This document shows positions 35,484 through 43,462 of a stretch of DNA of 64,000 nt, piece by piece. The translations under genes and the position numbers were made by a program. How positions within the stretch are numbered: the first letter of the stretch is position 1; every line of letters starts with the position of its first letter. This DNA comes from Saprospiraceae bacterium (lineage in GTDB: Bacteria; Bacteroidota; Bacteroidia; Chitinophagales; Saprospiraceae), in NCBI GenBank assembly GCA_016715105.1, contig JADKBO010000002.1, forward strand, positions 482,622 to 546,621, given 5' to 3'. The notes beneath the pieces were generated by a model. It did not search any database, was not told the DNA's origin, and saw only the letters and a list, made by a program, of their open reading frames with translations.

Positions 35484-35885
35484 TTAATTTTGAAGGAAAG
35501 GACAGATGAGTGTAAACTCTGGAATCTTTACTTCCAATGATTGGTTGTCTACCAACCTATTCATAAAGAAAAATCCCTGCATTTTCCCAAGCGGGGTACT
35601 CAGTGGGCACCAGGAATCATAAGTAAACTCTTGATTGGATTCTAAGATAGGTTGCAGGCCTACAACCCCAACACCCTCTACATTTCTTATATGGCCTTGG
35701 CCGTCATAGATTTCCCATTTCCTTGAAATAAGTTGTACAGGCAAATCAGTGTTGTTGACGATGGTAATTTTATAAGAGAATATAAATCTTTCCAATTCGG
35801 GATTGGAGTATTCCTCCTCGTACTTTGCAATAGCCGAGACTGTAATTCCGTGAGAGGTGAATATATACTCCTTGTTGACACCCAT
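35484..35885 (-). CDS. apaG: ApaG domain protein
   Basis: 133 residues from ATG 35885, which overlaps the gmk stop; the frame extends further, but that part lies inside gmk. The single ApaG/FNIII-like sheet shows ITVSAIAKYEEEYSNPELER, FIFSYKITIVNNTDLPVQLI, SRKWEIYDGQG, and GVGVVGLQPILESNQEFTYD followed by the family turn SWCPLSTPLGKMQGFF. ApaG proteins are linked to divalent-cation resistance in enterobacteria, but their biochemical role is unsettled. It is translationally coupled to gmk in the order yicC, gmk, apaG. Confidence 0.9.
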   Translation of the reverse strand: MGVNKEYIFTSHGITVSAIAKYEEEYSNPELERFIFSYKITIVNNTDLPVQLISRKWEIYDGQGHIRNVEGVGVVGLQPILESNQEFTYDSWCPLSTPLGKMQGFFFMNRLVDNQSLEVKIPEFTLICPFLQN

Positions 35886-35886
35886 A

Positions 35887-36477
35887 TCAATCAATAAACG
35901 GTTTTCCAAGAATAAAGTTTTCGACCAAATACTCAGCTTCTTTTTTGGCGACTTCAAGCAGGTCATTTACCACAACAGCATCAAAACGTGTTTCGTATTT
36001 TAATTCTCGCTTTATCCTGGCTATTCTTTTTTTGAGACTTGCAGGCGTTTCTGTATTTCGATTGGTCAGTCTTTCTACCAAAATATCAAATGAAGGAGGT
36101 TTTACAAAGATAGTGAGGCAATCTTCCTTGTACAATTTTTTAATATTGATGGCGCCCTTTACATCAATATCAAAAACGATTGATTTTCCGCTTTCCCAAA
36201 TGCGATTTACTTCTGATTTGAGCGTACCGTAAAACTGATTTTCGTAAACTTCTTCATATTCTATAAAACCACCGGAGGCAATTTTATCCTTAAACTCTTG
36301 TGGAGTAAAGAAATAATAATCTTTGCCATCAATTTCATGTTCTCTCCGAGGCCTGGTGCATGCAGAAATGGAAAAGTCCAAAAAATCATAGGTCTCTAAA
36401 AGGTGTTTTACCAACGTAGTTTTACCAGCCCCCGAAGGTGCGGTAAGTACAATCATTTTATGGAAATCAGCTTTCAT
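35887..36477 (-). CDS. gmk: Guanylate kinase
   Basis: 196 residues. It phosphorylates GMP to GDP in the cytoplasm. It begins with the P-loop IVLTAPSGAGKTTLVKHLLE. The GMP-binding motif is FSISACTRPRREHEIDGKDY, followed by GGFIEYEEVYENQFYGT and the signature SIVFDIDVKGAINIKKLY. FVKPPSFDILVERLTNRNTE and the lid arginines (KKRIARIKRELKYE) complete the fold. It starts 9 bases after the yicC stop, so both are co-transcribed, as in many bacteria. Confidence 0.96.
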   Translation of the reverse strand: MKADFHKMIVLTAPSGAGKTTLVKHLLETYDFLDFSISACTRPRREHEIDGKDYYFFTPQEFKDKIASGGFIEYEEVYENQFYGTLKSEVNRIWESGKSIVFDIDVKGAINIKKLYKEDCLTIFVKPPSFDILVERLTNRNTETPASLKKRIARIKRELKYETRFDAVVVNDLLEVAKKEAEYLVENFILGKPFID

Positions 36478-36486
36478 AGAATATAC

Positions 36487-37362
36487 TTATAGGATATTTG
36501 CTAGCTGTTCTTTGATTTTTTCCAATTCGTCTTTCATATAAACAACAATTTGTTGCATGTCAGAATCCTGCGCTTTGGAGCCCAAAGTATTAATTTCACG
36601 ACCCATTTCCTGAGAAATAAAATTCAATATTTTTCCAACTTGTGTATCACTGCTGTTGAGTTGGCTCATGAAATATTCACAGTGTTGTGCCAACCTTACT
36701 TTTTCTTCTGTGATGTCTATGCGCTCCAGATAATAAAGTACTTCTTGTTCGAATCTGTTTTGGTCCACTTTTTCTGAGACAAAGAAGTCCTCAAAATTTT
36801 TCTTTAATTTTTCCTTGAGTTTTTCGGCTCTGGTTTGTTCGTAAACAGCAATTTTTGGAATAGAGTCTTTAATATTAGCAACACGTGCACCCAAGTCTTG
36901 AGCAAGCACAAAACCCTCATCTATTCTGAAGGACTCCAAACCTTTCAAAGCTTTCTCAATCAATGCTTGTACTGCTTCCCACTCTTCTTCACTTACAATA
37001 GAGCCTCCAGAGTTGACTACAGCAGGAATTCTCATAACAGCCGCAAAAATATCGGGCTTTTCTATACCCATTTCTACCGTGATTTTTGATAGCTCTTCGT
37101 AATAAGTTTTAAAAAGTGCGGCATTAAAAGTAAAGTCACCATTTGAAGACTCGCCCTCAATACCTATTATGACTTCAATTCTACCCCGCAAAGCACCATC
37201 TTGTACCATCTTTCTAATAGAAAATTCTTTGTCTGAAAGATTTGCAGGAATTTTTACCCTGATATCTGTATTCTTTGAGTTGAGTGATTTTACTTCTACA
37301 ACATATGCTTTATTGTTGTAAGTGCCATTTCCACGGCCATAACCAGTCATAGATAAAATCAT
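36487..37362 (-). CDS. yicC: YicC family endoribonuclease
   Basis: 291 residues. The start MILSMTGYGRGNGTYNNKAY is the family hallmark, followed by VVEVKSLNSKNTDIRVKIPA. The C-terminal DUF1732 half includes EQEVLYYLERIDITEEKVRL, HCEYFMSQLNSSDTQVGKIL and NFISQEMGREINTLGSKAQD. Family members have been shown to cleave RNA. It leads the yicC-gmk-apaG operon, in the common yicC-gmk order. Confidence 0.95.
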   Translation of the reverse strand: MILSMTGYGRGNGTYNNKAYVVEVKSLNSKNTDIRVKIPANLSDKEFSIRKMVQDGALRGRIEVIIGIEGESSNGDFTFNAALFKTYYEELSKITVEMGIEKPDIFAAVMRIPAVVNSGGSIVSEEEWEAVQALIEKALKGLESFRIDEGFVLAQDLGARVANIKDSIPKIAVYEQTRAEKLKEKLKKNFEDFFVSEKVDQNRFEQEVLYYLERIDITEEKVRLAQHCEYFMSQLNSSDTQVGKILNFISQEMGREINTLGSKAQDSDMQQIVVYMKDELEKIKEQLANIL

Positions 37363-37709
37363 AATCCTTCAATTTGTAAAAATGAAATACTTATAAGTGA
37401 GACTATAAGTACATAATGCCCGCAAATATAAACTTAAACCCAATGGGACGGCCTTACAGTATCCAATATTTTATCAATGAATCTATTATCTAAAATATTG
37501 AATAAAAATAGAAACACCAATTAATTTGGACTATGACCAAATATACTATCACATTTCTTGGAACAATCGGCAAATAAAGAGAATATTATACTGTCAATAT
37601 AGTTACCATAATATTAAATTAACTTTATGATAAGACATAAACCAACTTTGGGGTAAAATAAAACATATATTAGCAAAAATAGATGTAGAATACTAGAATA
37701 GGTTGCCCT
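37363..37709. other. AT-rich divergent promoter region
   Basis: About 350 bases between the yicC operon and the plus-strand secreted gene. It is very AT-rich, with no coding frame or hairpin that stands out. Confidence 0.4.
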
Positions 37710-37717
37710 TATCTTTG
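37710..37717 (+). promoter_or_regulatory. -7 box of the secreted protein gene at 37761
   Basis: TATCTTTG fits TAnnTTTG and lies 43 bases before the ATG. The same box precedes atpD. Confidence 0.5.
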
Positions 37718-37760
37718 TGTCAGAATATTAGAACTATTAAAAACTTAAAAATTTAAAGAC

Positions 37761-38339
37761 ATGAAAAAGTTATTTTCAATCCTTTTTATCGCTTTTACTC
37801 TTGTAGTCAACGTAAAAGCAGAAGAGATTCCTTCTTTCGTAGCTCCTACTTCAGAAAATACATTCTCAATCAATTTGTCTTACTGGAAATCAGCAATGGT
37901 TGATGTAAGAATCAAAGATGAGTTTGGAAATATTTTGGTTTCTGAAAAATTGTCTACAAAAGACAACAAAGCAAGAGCTTATAATTTGAAAAACTTAGTG
38001 GATGGAAATTACACTGTTGAAGTAGAAGACAATACAAGATTGGTTAAACAAGATGTTTCTTTAACTGACAACGTTGTTACTTCTTCAACTACAGTAAAAA
38101 ACATTTACAAGCCAAACACAAAGTTTGTTGATGGTATTTTCAAAATCAATTATTTGACTTTGGGTCATGATGTGACTGTAAAAATTGTCAATGCAACTGG
38201 TGATGTAGTATTTACACAATCATATGAGAAGCAAGCAGCTATCAACAAAGCTTATGATCTTAATAACCTTAAGAAAGGTTCATACAACGCAATAGTAATA
38301 TCAAATGATGATGTTTATTCATTTGATCTTGTAAAATAA
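37761..38339 (+). CDS. Secreted protein with two similar beta-sandwich repeats
   Basis: 192 residues with a signal peptide (KKLFSILFIAFTLVVNVKA). The mature part contains two related halves of about 75 residues. Half one reads FSINLSYWKSAMVDVRIKDE...YNLKNLVDGNYTVEVE; half two reads FKINYLTLGHDVTVKIVNAT...YDLNNLKKGSYNAIVI. The shared AYnLnNLkdGnY motif is like the end of type IX secretion C-terminal and bacterial Ig-like domains. The low-bias codons, the strong -7 box and a strong terminator suggest a well-expressed protein, an inference only. The function is unknown. Confidence 0.75.
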   Translation: MKKLFSILFIAFTLVVNVKAEEIPSFVAPTSENTFSINLSYWKSAMVDVRIKDEFGNILVSEKLSTKDNKARAYNLKNLVDGNYTVEVEDNTRLVKQDVSLTDNVVTSSTTVKNIYKPNTKFVDGIFKINYLTLGHDVTVKIVNATGDVVFTQSYEKQAAINKAYDLNNLKKGSYNAIVISNDDVYSFDLVK

Positions 38340-38365
38340 ATGTGGCTTTAACGATTTGAATTTTC

Positions 38366-38400
38366 AAAAGGTCTTCGAAAAGTCGAAGACCTTTTGTATT
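38366..38400 (+). terminator. Strong bidirectional hairpin terminator
   Basis: AAAAGGTCTTCG pairs perfectly with CGAAGACCTTTT around an AAAAGT loop, followed by GTATTTT. It lies 27 bases after the stop of the secreted-protein gene. It may also end the minus-strand gene that stops at 38420. Confidence 0.88.
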
Positions 38401-38419
38401 TTATGCAAGTAGGTAAAAA

Positions 38420-39094
38420 CTAGTAAGATTCCTTACCAACATTATTGAGTTTATCTACTGTTTTTTCTACGACCTTTTTTTGTTGAATGATGGCAACCTT
38501 GGTGTCATCTTGATCTTTGAGGTTTTGTTCGATACCTGCTTCAGCTTGTCTGATTTTTTCTTTCAACTTGGTGATTTCGTCATGTAAGTCGGTATTTTTC
38601 TTTTCCAACTTCGCCAAATCTTTTTCGAGGTCTTTTTGTTTGTCCTCTTCTTTTTTCAATTCCTGAGTTACTGCTTTCTTTTTAGCGAAAATCCAAAAGT
38701 CATTCATAAATGTTCTGATGCCTTCTGCTGCAGCGGCATGATCTTTGGGATTTGCAAATGATCCTCCAAGGTCAACCCAAGTATAAACAGTTGCCTGGTC
38801 TTTGCCTTCATCAATTTTTGTATAAATATCTATGGTTTTTGTACCGTTGATGATGGGAACCTGAGCGGCGTTGACATAATATTCTTTAGCCTTTTTGTTG
38901 AATTTTGTTTTGCCAAAAGCTTTCACATACTCTTCCCAGGCTTTTTCAGTATCCTTTTTGGTATAGTCGTTTACTTCTACGTAGTAAGCATATTTGCTTC
39001 CAAGACTCATCGTCATGTCTTGTTCCTTAACGCGTTGTCCATAAAATGGTCCAGCAATAAAAAGTGCAATCATTAGTAGAAAAAGATTCTTCAT
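38420..39094 (-). CDS. Exported protein with C-terminal coiled coil
   Basis: 224 residues with a signal peptide (MKNLFLLMIALFIAGPFYG-Q). A globular part of about 120 residues (YAYYVEVNDYTKKDTEKAWE; TIDIYTKIDEGKDQATVYTW) is followed by a roughly 75-residue coiled coil rich in Lys and Glu (ELKKEEDKQKDLEKDLAKLE; EITKLKEKIRQAEAGIEQNL). The heptad pattern suggests oligomerisation in the periplasm. The pattern of the first half is known from other Bacteroidota hypotheticals, but I know no assigned function. It converges with the previous gene. Confidence 0.7.
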   Translation of the reverse strand: MKNLFLLMIALFIAGPFYGQRVKEQDMTMSLGSKYAYYVEVNDYTKKDTEKAWEEYVKAFGKTKFNKKAKEYYVNAAQVPIINGTKTIDIYTKIDEGKDQATVYTWVDLGGSFANPKDHAAAAEGIRTFMNDFWIFAKKKAVTQELKKEEDKQKDLEKDLAKLEKKNTDLHDEITKLKEKIRQAEAGIEQNLKDQDDTKVAIIQQKKVVEKTVDKLNNVGKESY

Positions 39095-39249
39095 TCTTAA
39101 GTGTGTTTAATTTTAATTAATACGTCAAAAAGTATTGAAAGTCACACTCGCAATTTCATATATTAAATACCTGAGAATTCCTATGCGACAATCTTTACCC
39201 TGCTTTTATTGTAACAAGTACTTTTAAATTATAGTTTCTTAATACAAAA

Positions 39250-39289
39250 ACCCTAAACCCCACTTATGTTCAAGGCATTCTAGTGGGGT
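39250..39289 (-). terminator. Hairpin downstream of the dodecin gene
   Basis: ACCCCACT (39257-39264) pairs with AGTGGGGT (39282-39289) across a 17-base loop. On the minus strand the stem is followed by TTAGGGTTTTT. It sits about 40 bases after the dodecin stop. Confidence 0.5.
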
Positions 39290-39330
39290 GCAAGTTTTGG
39301 TACTGGGGAAAATTATTAATTAAGGAATGT

Positions 39331-39534
39331 TTATTCTACCTCAAAAGATAACTTGAGGTTGACCCTATACTCCAAAACTTTTCCATCAGGACCTACAGTG
39401 ACACTTTGGCTTTGTACAAAAGCAGATTTGATGTGTTTGATGGATTTGGAAGCTTTCATGATTCCTTTTTCGGTTGCGTCTTCCCAACTTTTTCCTGAAC
39501 TAGCTAAAATTTCAATTACTTTAAGAATGGCCAT
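39331..39534 (-). CDS. Dodecin (flavin-binding storage protein)
   Basis: 67 residues covering the whole fold: AILKVIEILASSGKSWEDAT, then EKGIMKASKSIKHIKSAFVQ and SQSVTVGPDGKVLEYRVNLK. Dodecins form hollow dodecamers that bind flavins or related ligands in the cytoplasm. The length, the central SIKHI strand and the terminal LKLSFEVE strand are standard. The classical flavin-stacking Trp is not at the usual place (Phe or Val occurs in the FVQSQSV strand), so ligand choice is open. It is a single-gene transcript. Confidence 0.88.
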   Translation of the reverse strand: MAILKVIEILASSGKSWEDATEKGIMKASKSIKHIKSAFVQSQSVTVGPDGKVLEYRVNLKLSFEVE

Positions 39535-39664
39535 AACAATTTTTTTTAAAATGATCTAATGGTTAAATTTATTAAAAAACGGAGATGATTAATAATTAAT
39601 CGAGCCATTTATTTTTTAGAAATTAAAAAATGAGAACGGTCTGCTGACAACTGGGCGTAATCAC

Positions 39665-39672
39665 TACCTTTG
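39665..39672 (+). promoter_or_regulatory. -7 box immediately upstream of the pnuC-type gene
   Basis: TACCTTTG matches TAnnTTTG and ends only 4 bases before the first ATG (39677). Transcription would begin at or next to the start codon, giving a leaderless message. The second ATG (39683) would have a leader of only a few bases. Confidence 0.45.
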
Positions 39673-39676
39673 ACTC

Positions 39677-40243
39677 ATGAGTATGATAGAAATACTAGGA
39701 TTTTCATTTGCACTTTTGGGCATTTTGTTGGCCATCAGACAAAATAAATGGAATTGGGTCAGTAATATGATCAGCAGTGTATTTTATTTTTTTGCATTTT
39801 ATAATGTCCAATTGATAGCCGACGCCTATTTGCAAATAGTGTTTTTTGTCATGGGTGCTGTTGGATTTAATAATTGGAATAATCCGAAATATGCCTCATT
39901 GGACGCCGTTTCGGAACTTACAAAAAAGCAGATTGTACATTATTTTATTTCTTTTATAGGCTTGGGGGCAATGGTCATTGGTTATACTTCCATTTATACA
40001 GCCTCAGATTATCCTTGGTGGGATGGAACTTTGACTGCGGCATCTGTCATTGCTACCATCATGGCAATCAGAAAAAAGATAGAAAATTGGTACATATGGA
40101 TGGTGGTTGATCTGGCCTATATTCCATTATACCTCATCAAAGGTTATCTTTTATCTGGCCTTTTATACGGCATTTACATTGTTCTTGCATTTTTAGCTTA
40201 TAAAGAATGGAAGAAAAACATTCACCAGAAACTTCTAGCATGA
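39677..40243 (+). CDS. pnuC: PnuC-type vitamin transporter (probably thiamine, PnuT-like)
   Basis: 188 residues with about seven hydrophobic segments. PnuC patterns are clear: MIEILGFSFALLGILLAIRQ, NKWNWVSNMISSVFYFFAFY (WxxG/N-type substrate motif), VFFVMGAVGFNNWNN and WYIWMVVDLAYIPLYLIKGY. PnuC proteins move nicotinamide riboside or thiamine down a gradient and rely on cytoplasmic phosphorylation for trapping. A TPP riboswitch and TonB receptor downstream make thiamine the likely cargo. Its stop overlaps the next start (ATGA), so a NadR-like kinase is coupled to it. Confidence 0.9.
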   Translation: MSMIEILGFSFALLGILLAIRQNKWNWVSNMISSVFYFFAFYNVQLIADAYLQIVFFVMGAVGFNNWNNPKYASLDAVSELTKKQIVHYFISFIGLGAMVIGYTSIYTASDYPWWDGTLTAASVIATIMAIRKKIENWYIWMVVDLAYIPLYLIKGYLLSGLLYGIYIVLAFLAYKEWKKNIHQKLLA

Positions 40244-40761
40244 AAATAGCCATACTTGGAGCGGAAAGCACTGGAAAGACGGCGTTGGCCAATTTGATTG
40301 CTGATCGGTATGGAGCCAACCTTATTGCCGAATATGCAAGAAAATATGTGGATGAACTAAAGGAAGCGGTAAAGATGTCTGATGTTTACCACATTGCACA
40401 ACAACAAATTTTGGAATATCAAATAGCCTTGGAAGATGCTAAGCCATTGTATGTTTTTGACACTACACTTCTGACCAGTATTATTTGGCTCGAGGACAAG
40501 TATCATGTATTTGATGAAGCCTTATTTAACATGTGGAAGAATCAAAATTTTGATCTGATTCTTTTGTGCTTTCCAGATCTTCCTTGGGAATTTGACCCTC
40601 AAAGATCAGATGAAAACAGACGCCTAGAGCTGCACGAAAAGTACACAACATTGCTTCGAAAAAGTAAAAAGAAATATTCCACCATCGAAGGGTTTGACCA
40701 TAAAAGGAACCAAAAGGCATTCAAAAAAGTAGAAAAATTACTAGCTAAGAATGGAGCATAA
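40240..40761 (+). CDS. NadR-like P-loop kinase coupled to the transporter
   Basis: About 173 residues from ATG 40240, which overlaps the transporter stop as ATGA; an in-frame ATG at 40207 lies inside the previous gene. The P-loop is KIAILGAESTGKTALANLIA, followed by ADRYGANLIAEYARKYVDEL and PLYVFDTTLLTSIIWLEDKY, the NadR ribosylnicotinamide-kinase pattern. The NMN adenylyltransferase half of NadR is absent. Beside a PnuC-type carrier and a TPP riboswitch, it probably phosphorylates the imported vitamin to trap it in the cytoplasm. Whether the substrate is thiamine or nicotinamide riboside is inferred from context. Confidence 0.82.
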   Translation: MKIAILGAESTGKTALANLIADRYGANLIAEYARKYVDELKEAVKMSDVYHIAQQQILEYQIALEDAKPLYVFDTTLLTSIIWLEDKYHVFDEALFNMWKNQNFDLILLCFPDLPWEFDPQRSDENRRLELHEKYTTLLRKSKKKYSTIEGFDHKRNQKAFKKVEKLLAKNGA

Positions 40762-40826
40762 GTAATTGAAAGAGAGCTGATTAAACTTCTTGTCGAAGTA
40801 TTAAAATTTTTATTTGTAACGAATAG

Positions 40827-40858
40827 TTGCAGATATTCTAAAACAAACGATAATTTTG
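40827..40858 (+). promoter_or_regulatory. Promoter of the TPP-riboswitch transcript
   Basis: TTG at 40827-40829 and TAATTTTG at 40851-40858 are spaced 21 bases apart, close to the -33/-7 layout of Bacteroidota promoters. The start would be near 40864, just before the riboswitch aptamer. Confidence 0.6.
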
Positions 40859-40867
40859 CACTACAGT

Positions 40868-40984
40868 CTTAAGGGGTGCTTCACTTTATTTGAAGCTGAG
40901 ATTATACCCATTGTAGCATAGAGAGATTGCTCAAACTCTGCTACAAGCACCTGATCAGGGTAATGCCTGCGTAGGGATATTGTT
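40868..40984 (+). promoter_or_regulatory. TPP riboswitch (THI element)
   Basis: The thi-box parts occur in order: AAGGGGTGCTTC, then GCTGAGATTATACCCATTG, a variable hairpin (AGAGATTGCTCAAACTCT), CACCTGATCAGGGTAATGCC and TGCGTAGGGATAT. These are the conserved J and P elements that bind thiamine pyrophosphate. Downstream, ATACG-ttcccc-CGTAT (41000-41015) could be the expression-platform hairpin. It sits between its promoter and the TonB receptor gene, so the receptor should be shut off when thiamine pyrophosphate is plentiful. Confidence 0.95.
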
Positions 40985-41090
40985 TTAACACGCAAAGAGA
41001 TACGTTCCCCCGTATGTCTGGCTTAAAACGAAGATTTTTAAAATGAAAAAATTATTCTTTTAGTATCCTGTCTATGGATAGGCGGATCCT

Positions 41091-43451
41091 TTGCTGTATG
41101 CTCAACAGCTGATCAAGGTCGTTGATGCTGTAAGTGGAGACCCATTGCCCTACGCTTTGATAGCATTGTCCGATGGTTTTCAACAATACGTAACTGATGA
41201 TCAGGGTAACGCAGATATGGGCGCCCCAAGAAACAGTACAGTTAAATTTGAAATTTCTTACCTTGGTTATGAAACGTATCAAGGTGAATTGCTTCCAGAG
41301 ACCGGAACAATGCTTGTGACACTGCAGTATCAAAAGCAAGGTTTGGAAGAAGTATTAGTCACAACAACTAGAGTTGGAAATAAGGGTGTTTTTGCCTCAC
41401 AAAATGTTTCAGGTAAAGAATTGGCTAAACAGAATCTTGGTCAGGATCTACCCGTTTTGCTCAATCAGGCAACCTCGGTGGTCACTTCTACCGATGCAGG
41501 TAATGGAGTAGGATATACCGGAATCAGAGTCAGGGGATCTGACCCTACGAGGATCAACATTACCATCAATGGCATACCAGTCAATGATGCAGAATCGCAA
41601 GGAGTTTATTGGGTCAATATGCCCGATTTGGCTTCTTCACTCAATTCCATTCAAATCCAAAGAGGTGTGGGGACTTCAACCAATGGCGCTGGTGCATTTG
41701 GAGCCAGTATCAACTTACAGACTGATAAACTTAGAGATAAAGCGTATTTCATTTTGGATAACAGTTTTGGTTCATTTGATACTCGAAGACACACCTTTAG
41801 TGCTGGTACTGGTTTGATCAATGAAAAATGGGCAGCTGATGTAAGATGGAGCAATTTATACAGTGCTGGATACATCGATAGGGCCAGTACCAATTTGGGA
41901 TCGCTTTATGTGTCCATGGGAGCTTATCTAAACAAAGACATCGTCAAATTCATAGCTTTTGGAGGGAAAGAAAAAACTTATCAGGCTTGGAATGGCGTTT
42001 TTCAAGATTCACTGAAGACTAATAGGACGTACAATTTCACTGGAGAATACGTGGATGCAAATGGCAATGTGCAATATTATAAAGACGAAGCGGACAATTA
42101 TTGGCAGGACAATTACCAATTGCATTGGATTCATAGTGAAAATGCCAGATTAAATTACAACCTCGCATTACACTACACCAGGGGGAAAGGGTATTACGAA
42201 CAGTACAGACAACAAGACGATCTGGAGGATTATGGTCTGGAACCTCTTACCATTGGAGGTGTAGAAATAGCACAATCAGACTTGATCAGAAGGAGGTGGC
42301 TAGACAATCACTTTGGTGGAATCGTTGGGGCAGTCAACTATGACCTAACGCCGAGAGTGAAAACAACAATAGGTGGTGGTGTCAATAAGTATTTTGGCGA
42401 CCATTATGGTAGGGTTATTTGGTCTCAATTTGCTTCTAATGGGGCGATCGACCATGAATATTACCAAGACAATGCTGAAAAGATGGATGGTAATATTTAT
42501 GCAAAAGCGGATATTGCTCTAAATGCTAAACTCAATGCCTTTATTGACCTCCAATTCAGAAGGGTAAATTATGAGTTTTTAGGTTTTAATGCACAGCTGC
42601 AAAATGTGACACAAGAAGCAACGTTCAACTTTTTCAATCCAAAAGCAGGTTTGTTTTATCAATGGAATCCTGCATCCACGTCTTTCATATCAGTCTCTGT
42701 GGCCAATAAAGAGCCCAATAGAAATGATTTCACAGAGTCATCTATCAATTCAAGACCAAGGCATGAGCAAATGATAGACCTCGAAGCAGGATATCATCGT
42801 CGTTGGCCAAAGGCTGAAGCCAGAGTCACGGCTTATCATATGGCATACAAAGACCAATTGATTCTTACTGGATCTATCAATGACGTAGGAGAATACAGCA
42901 GGATCAATGTGCCAAAAAGTAATAGAACTGGTCTGGAATTGGAAGGCGCTTTAAGACCAATTGAAAAACTAAATTTCAGTGGGAATCTGACTTTGAGCTC
43001 AAATAAAATTGCAGCTTTTACAGAATATTTAGACGCCTATGATGCAGATTTCAATTATCTCGATCAACAGCCAATCAATCACACAGAAACAGACATTGCT
43101 TTTTCGCCCAACGTCATCGCAGGTTTTACAGCTGAGTACCAATTATCAAATTATTTTACGATAGCTTATCAAAGTAAATATGTTTCTAAGCAATATCTAG
43201 ACAATACCATGAGCGATTTGAGGAAAATAGACGGATTTCATGTGGGCAACGTAAGACTTAGTGGGCAAATTCCTGTAAAAGTCTTGAAAAATGTAGGATG
43301 GAATGTGCTTGTAAACAATGTTTTTAATGCAGAATATAGCAATAATGGCTACTCTTACAGTTACATTTATGACAACAACAGAGCAGATTTTAATTATTAC
43401 TTTCCCCAAGCGGGCATCAACTTTTTGATGGGCTTACAACTTGCGTTTTAA
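41091..43451 (+). CDS. TonB-dependent outer-membrane receptor, thiamine-regulated
   Basis: 786 codons from the earliest in-frame TTG. The N-terminus holds a carboxypeptidase-regulatory-like domain (VVDAVSGDPLPYALIALSDG; FEISYLGYETYQG). A plug domain follows with LPVLLNQATSVVTSTDAGNG and GIRVRGSDPTRINITINGIP, then VNDAESQGVYWVNMPDLASS. The barrel ends in YYFPQAGINFLMGLQLAF with the terminal Phe. It would pull a thiamine compound through the outer membrane using TonB energy. The real start is probably ATG 41043, whose signal peptide (MKKIILLVSCLWIGGSF) is recovered only if two single-base shifts, in an A-run and near 41090, are corrected. Confidence 0.92.
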   Translation: MLYAQQLIKVVDAVSGDPLPYALIALSDGFQQYVTDDQGNADMGAPRNSTVKFEISYLGYETYQGELLPETGTMLVTLQYQKQGLEEVLVTTTRVGNKGVFASQNVSGKELAKQNLGQDLPVLLNQATSVVTSTDAGNGVGYTGIRVRGSDPTRINITINGIPVNDAESQGVYWVNMPDLASSLNSIQIQRGVGTSTNGAGAFGASINLQTDKLRDKAYFILDNSFGSFDTRRHTFSAGTGLINEKWAADVRWSNLYSAGYIDRASTNLGSLYVSMGAYLNKDIVKFIAFGGKEKTYQAWNGVFQDSLKTNRTYNFTGEYVDANGNVQYYKDEADNYWQDNYQLHWIHSENARLNYNLALHYTRGKGYYEQYRQQDDLEDYGLEPLTIGGVEIAQSDLIRRRWLDNHFGGIVGAVNYDLTPRVKTTIGGGVNKYFGDHYGRVIWSQFASNGAIDHEYYQDNAEKMDGNIYAKADIALNAKLNAFIDLQFRRVNYEFLGFNAQLQNVTQEATFNFFNPKAGLFYQWNPASTSFISVSVANKEPNRNDFTESSINSRPRHEQMIDLEAGYHRRWPKAEARVTAYHMAYKDQLILTGSINDVGEYSRINVPKSNRTGLELEGALRPIEKLNFSGNLTLSSNKIAAFTEYLDAYDADFNYLDQQPINHTETDIAFSPNVIAGFTAEYQLSNYFTIAYQSKYVSKQYLDNTMSDLRKIDGFHVGNVRLSGQIPVKVLKNVGWNVLVNNVFNAEYSNNGYSYSYIYDNNRADFNYYFPQAGINFLMGLQLAF

Positions 43452-43462
43452 ATAATGGAAGA

